From NCBI GenBank assembly GCA_037349105.1, contig JAYJMM010000058.1, positions 372,001 to 436,000 on the forward strand: a DNA stretch of 64,000 nucleotides, written 5' to 3'. The notes under the pieces were generated by a model that was not told where the DNA came from, did not search any database, and saw only the letters and a list, made by a program, of their open reading frames with translations. Below are positions 61,543 to 64,000 of the stretch, piece after piece. This DNA is from Limnomonas spitsbergensis (Eukaryota > Chlorophyta > Chlorophyceae > Chlamydomonadales). The translations under genes were made by a program, and so were the position numbers. Each line of letters starts with the position of its first letter. The stretch's first letter is position 1.

Positions 61543-62165
61543 CTGTTACTATAGTAACGGACACAAAGACCAGGGGTTTTTTCTTTCTTTTTTAGAGGCT
61601 TTGTTGAGGGTTAGTCTATAGTGGAACTCAGGTGTTGGATTTGGTCTTCGTTGCCTTCCCGGCCTCTCCTTTTGTTTCTTTCCCCCTCTCTTCCTTTTAG
61701 TTCCATCTTTACTCCCTTCTGAACAGTTGGGCGCCCACGCGGCCGAGCTTTGAGCGGGCCCAGAGGTGTAACGTTCTTGACAGATACCAGGGTGCAAACA
61801 TGGTATTGTTACCATAGTAACGGACACTAATACTGGGGTATTGTTACCATAGTAACGGACACATACTGGGGTATTGTTACCATGGTAACGGACACTAATA
61901 CTGGGGTATTGTTACCATAGTAACGGACACTAATACTGGGGTATTGTTACCATAGTAACGGACACTAATACTGGGGTATTGTTACCATAGTAACGGACAC
62001 TAATACTGGGGTATTGTTACCATAGTAACGGACACTAATACTGGGGTATTGTTACCATAGTAACGGACACTAATACTGGGGTATTGTTACCATAGTAACG
62101 GACACTAATACTGGGGTATTGTTACCATAGTAACGGACACTAATACTGGGGTATTGTTACCAGGG
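61543..62165. repeat. 35-bp near-palindromic array, about 10 units, split by an element copy
   Basis: Unit ttaccatagtaacggacact plus aatactggggtattg. GTTACCATAGTAAC is palindromic but for its centre; the copy at 61878-61891 is a perfect palindrome GTTACCATGGTAAC. One related copy at 61543 is separated from the rest by an inverted-repeat element end. Confidence 0.92.
61568..61785. mobile_element. Truncated inverted-repeat element inserted in the palindromic array
   Basis: gggcgcccacgcggccgagc and cccagaggtgtaacgttctt form a right end at 61731-61783, preceded by CT-rich sequence typical of the element's inner flank. Left end not seen. Confidence 0.6.
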
Positions 62166-62364
62166 TACCACCAAGGTAACATTGTCCTTACCAGGGTACC
62201 CTTACGCCTACCAGGGTAAATGACTTGAACCATGGTAAACGCGCATACCTAGTATCGGACATTTTCACCCTTGTAAAAAGCCGTTTTACCATGGTAACGC
62301 CCCCCACGCCATCTTGTGGTATCAGCTACATTTCAGCTACGTAACGACCTACGGCCGTTAGACC

Positions 62365-63506
62365 TAGTCAGTGACGTTACACCTCTAGGCCCTGGTCAAA
62401 ATGGTGCAGCCGCGTCGGCACCTACTAACTAATAGGGGTAGACAGAAAAGGAAAAGTGGTAATATATAAGACCCCCGTGCACCTGGTGCCTTGTAGTTTG
62501 AGGCTTTGAGCCATAAGTGGCCAAAGGTCGATCACGGTTCGGCCCCCATATATTGAACTGGTGGTGGCCGCCCGACAGTCCTCCATACGTGTTGTCGTGG
62601 GGACAAAAATTACAGCAGGCACTCAAGCAGTCACGAGACTTGAGGAGGACTTCAACCCTGCAGAGAGTTGAACAACCCTAATGAAGGTGCAAAATGCGAA
62701 AATGTGCGGAGAGTTTGACACCCTATTATCGCGCTGCATGTGGGCAGTACCATAGGTGCCTACATAAAGGTGGACGGCTGTGCTAAACCCTAAACCCTAA
62801 GAGGTAGTATAGTATATGGAGACCACCCCATTTTAACGAGGGTGCTTCAGCTACAAATCACAGGACGGTCATTTATTTCCTGAATGCCCGTAAATTTGTG
62901 TTGCCTTCCTTCACAATTTATGTTGTTTGGGGATTCATAAATATAGTAATTATCGATTGCCGACGCCAGTTTCTGTCAGAAATTCAGATTTTTGATCGAT
63001 AATAACTAATAAGGCTTGATGGCAGCATTCAGAGAAATGTTTTAATCGTACCTTAGGGAAGGCAAATCAAATCGAGGGGGTATTGGCCGGGTGGTGGTAA
63101 AATCGCCCAGCCGGTACCCCCTAGATGTGATTTTATCAATGTTCAAATTAAATCATTGCCGCTTAACAGGGCCTATAATAATGCTGTGTACCGAAATATT
63201 TCCACGCACCTAAACTGTGTTCTAGGACAACCAGAGGACACCCTGAGGACAATGGTCCTTGCCGACGGTCAAAAAAAATTAACTTTTTCGTGATGGAGGA
63301 AAGACCACACATGAGTGCAGTTTAATCGGCAATCGGTGTTATTCATCATATAAACTGAATATATTTAGAAACAAGGAAATAAGGAAAGGAACTTACGAGG
63401 AGTGGCTTGCGAAATACGACATTGGTGCACACAGGTTCAGGCCCTTAATTTAGGCGCCCACGCGGCCGAGCCTTTTTGAGCAGGGCCCAGAGGTGTAACA
63501 TTGACA
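62365..63506. mobile_element. Inverted-repeat element 3 (about 1.1 kb)
   Basis: Left end cagtgacgttacacctctag and cagccgcgtcggcacc; right end ggcgcccacgcggccgagcc and cagaggtgtaacattgacag. Inside is AT-rich with a ccctaaaccctaag telomere-like piece (62787) and no supported coding sequence. Confidence 0.65.
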
Positions 63507-63769
63507 GGTTCAGGCCAGGCCGTGGTGCATGGGTGCCCTAGTTCAAGCACTCCTTTCCTTTTCCTGCCACCCAGAGAGGACGTCGGTGAGCCCGCAGACA
63601 GGGGTGGGAGGCCCTGGTTTTCTGCAACTTGTAGCTTTTTGAAGGCTAGTCTCTTCAGGGGCAGGGGATACGGTTTGCCCGACATGTGTGTTCTCTTTGT
63701 GTGGTGGGTGATCTTGCTATCCTTTCTTTCCTCTTATGCCTCCTCCCTTGACTTTCCTAGCTGGCTTTT

Positions 63770-63832
63770 GTTTGCCGATGTGGCCGAGCTTCATTCCAGC
63801 ATGGCCCAGAGGTGTAATGTCATTAATCGAGT
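63770..63832. mobile_element. Diverged end of the inverted-repeat element
   Basis: gatgtggccgagcttcattc and cccagaggtgtaatgtcatt. 63507-64000 otherwise shows no supported gene. Confidence 0.5.
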
Positions 63833-64000
63833 GGAAGTGGGCATTAAGGAGGTCATGAGGGATGAATATTTTCAACAAGTTAAGATGATCAGGAGGCATT
63901 CAAGCCTCTAACAGTGTCACAGGCGGTAGGTTTAACAGTGAATGACATGCAGTGCCAGGTTTTGTGCCCTATGCTTGGAGGCGCAGTCGAACAGGGCTTG

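Overview
The window is nuclear DNA from a eukaryote, most likely a green alga of the prasinophyte/chlorophyte kind. The reasons are many interstitial TTTAGGG (plant/algal type) telomere-like tracts, GC-rich coding exons with GT-AG introns, and an SGNH esterase whose C-terminal Cys-rich region resembles, from memory, a family common in green algae. The species is not determined. No rRNA, prokaryotic operon, phage or CRISPR is seen.

Layout. Gene A (minus, 30906 to below position 46, running off the left edge) has 15 phase-consistent exons and codes for at least 786 residues of an unrecognised low-complexity, coiled-coil and acidic protein. Gene B (plus, 31651-39192) is a complete 11-exon model of 601 codons for an unrecognised coiled-coil protein with a predicted N-myristoylation start. 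A and B are divergent across about 745 bp. The 39.2-43.9 kb stretch is intergenic and holds 0.9-1.1 kb inverted-repeat elements. Gene C (minus, 58396 to about 43.9 kb) is a secreted or membrane-anchored SGNH/GDSL-type esterase with every catalytic block on a separate exon. Gene D (plus, from 58758) is a partial, apparently frameshifted gene with a possible zinc-finger segment. The right end (61-64 kb) holds palindromic minisatellites and more copies of the inverted-repeat element.

Most of the window is tandem repeat lying in introns, including a 7.9-kb array of a 15-bp G-rich unit and a 2.5-kb array of a 25-bp unit. The main discovery is that many arrays and low-copy duplications straddle an exon-intron boundary. 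Their units carry a copy of the real 5' or 3' splice site with a piece of the neighbouring exon. More than 20 junctions in genes A, B and C show this, from one extra copy to more than 20, and from near-identical to badly decayed. Three telomere-like tracts lie between direct repeats, one of them a perfect 44-bp repeat.

Exon models were built by hand from splice consensus and reading-frame phase. No transcript or homology search was available. Gene functions for A, B and D are unknown.
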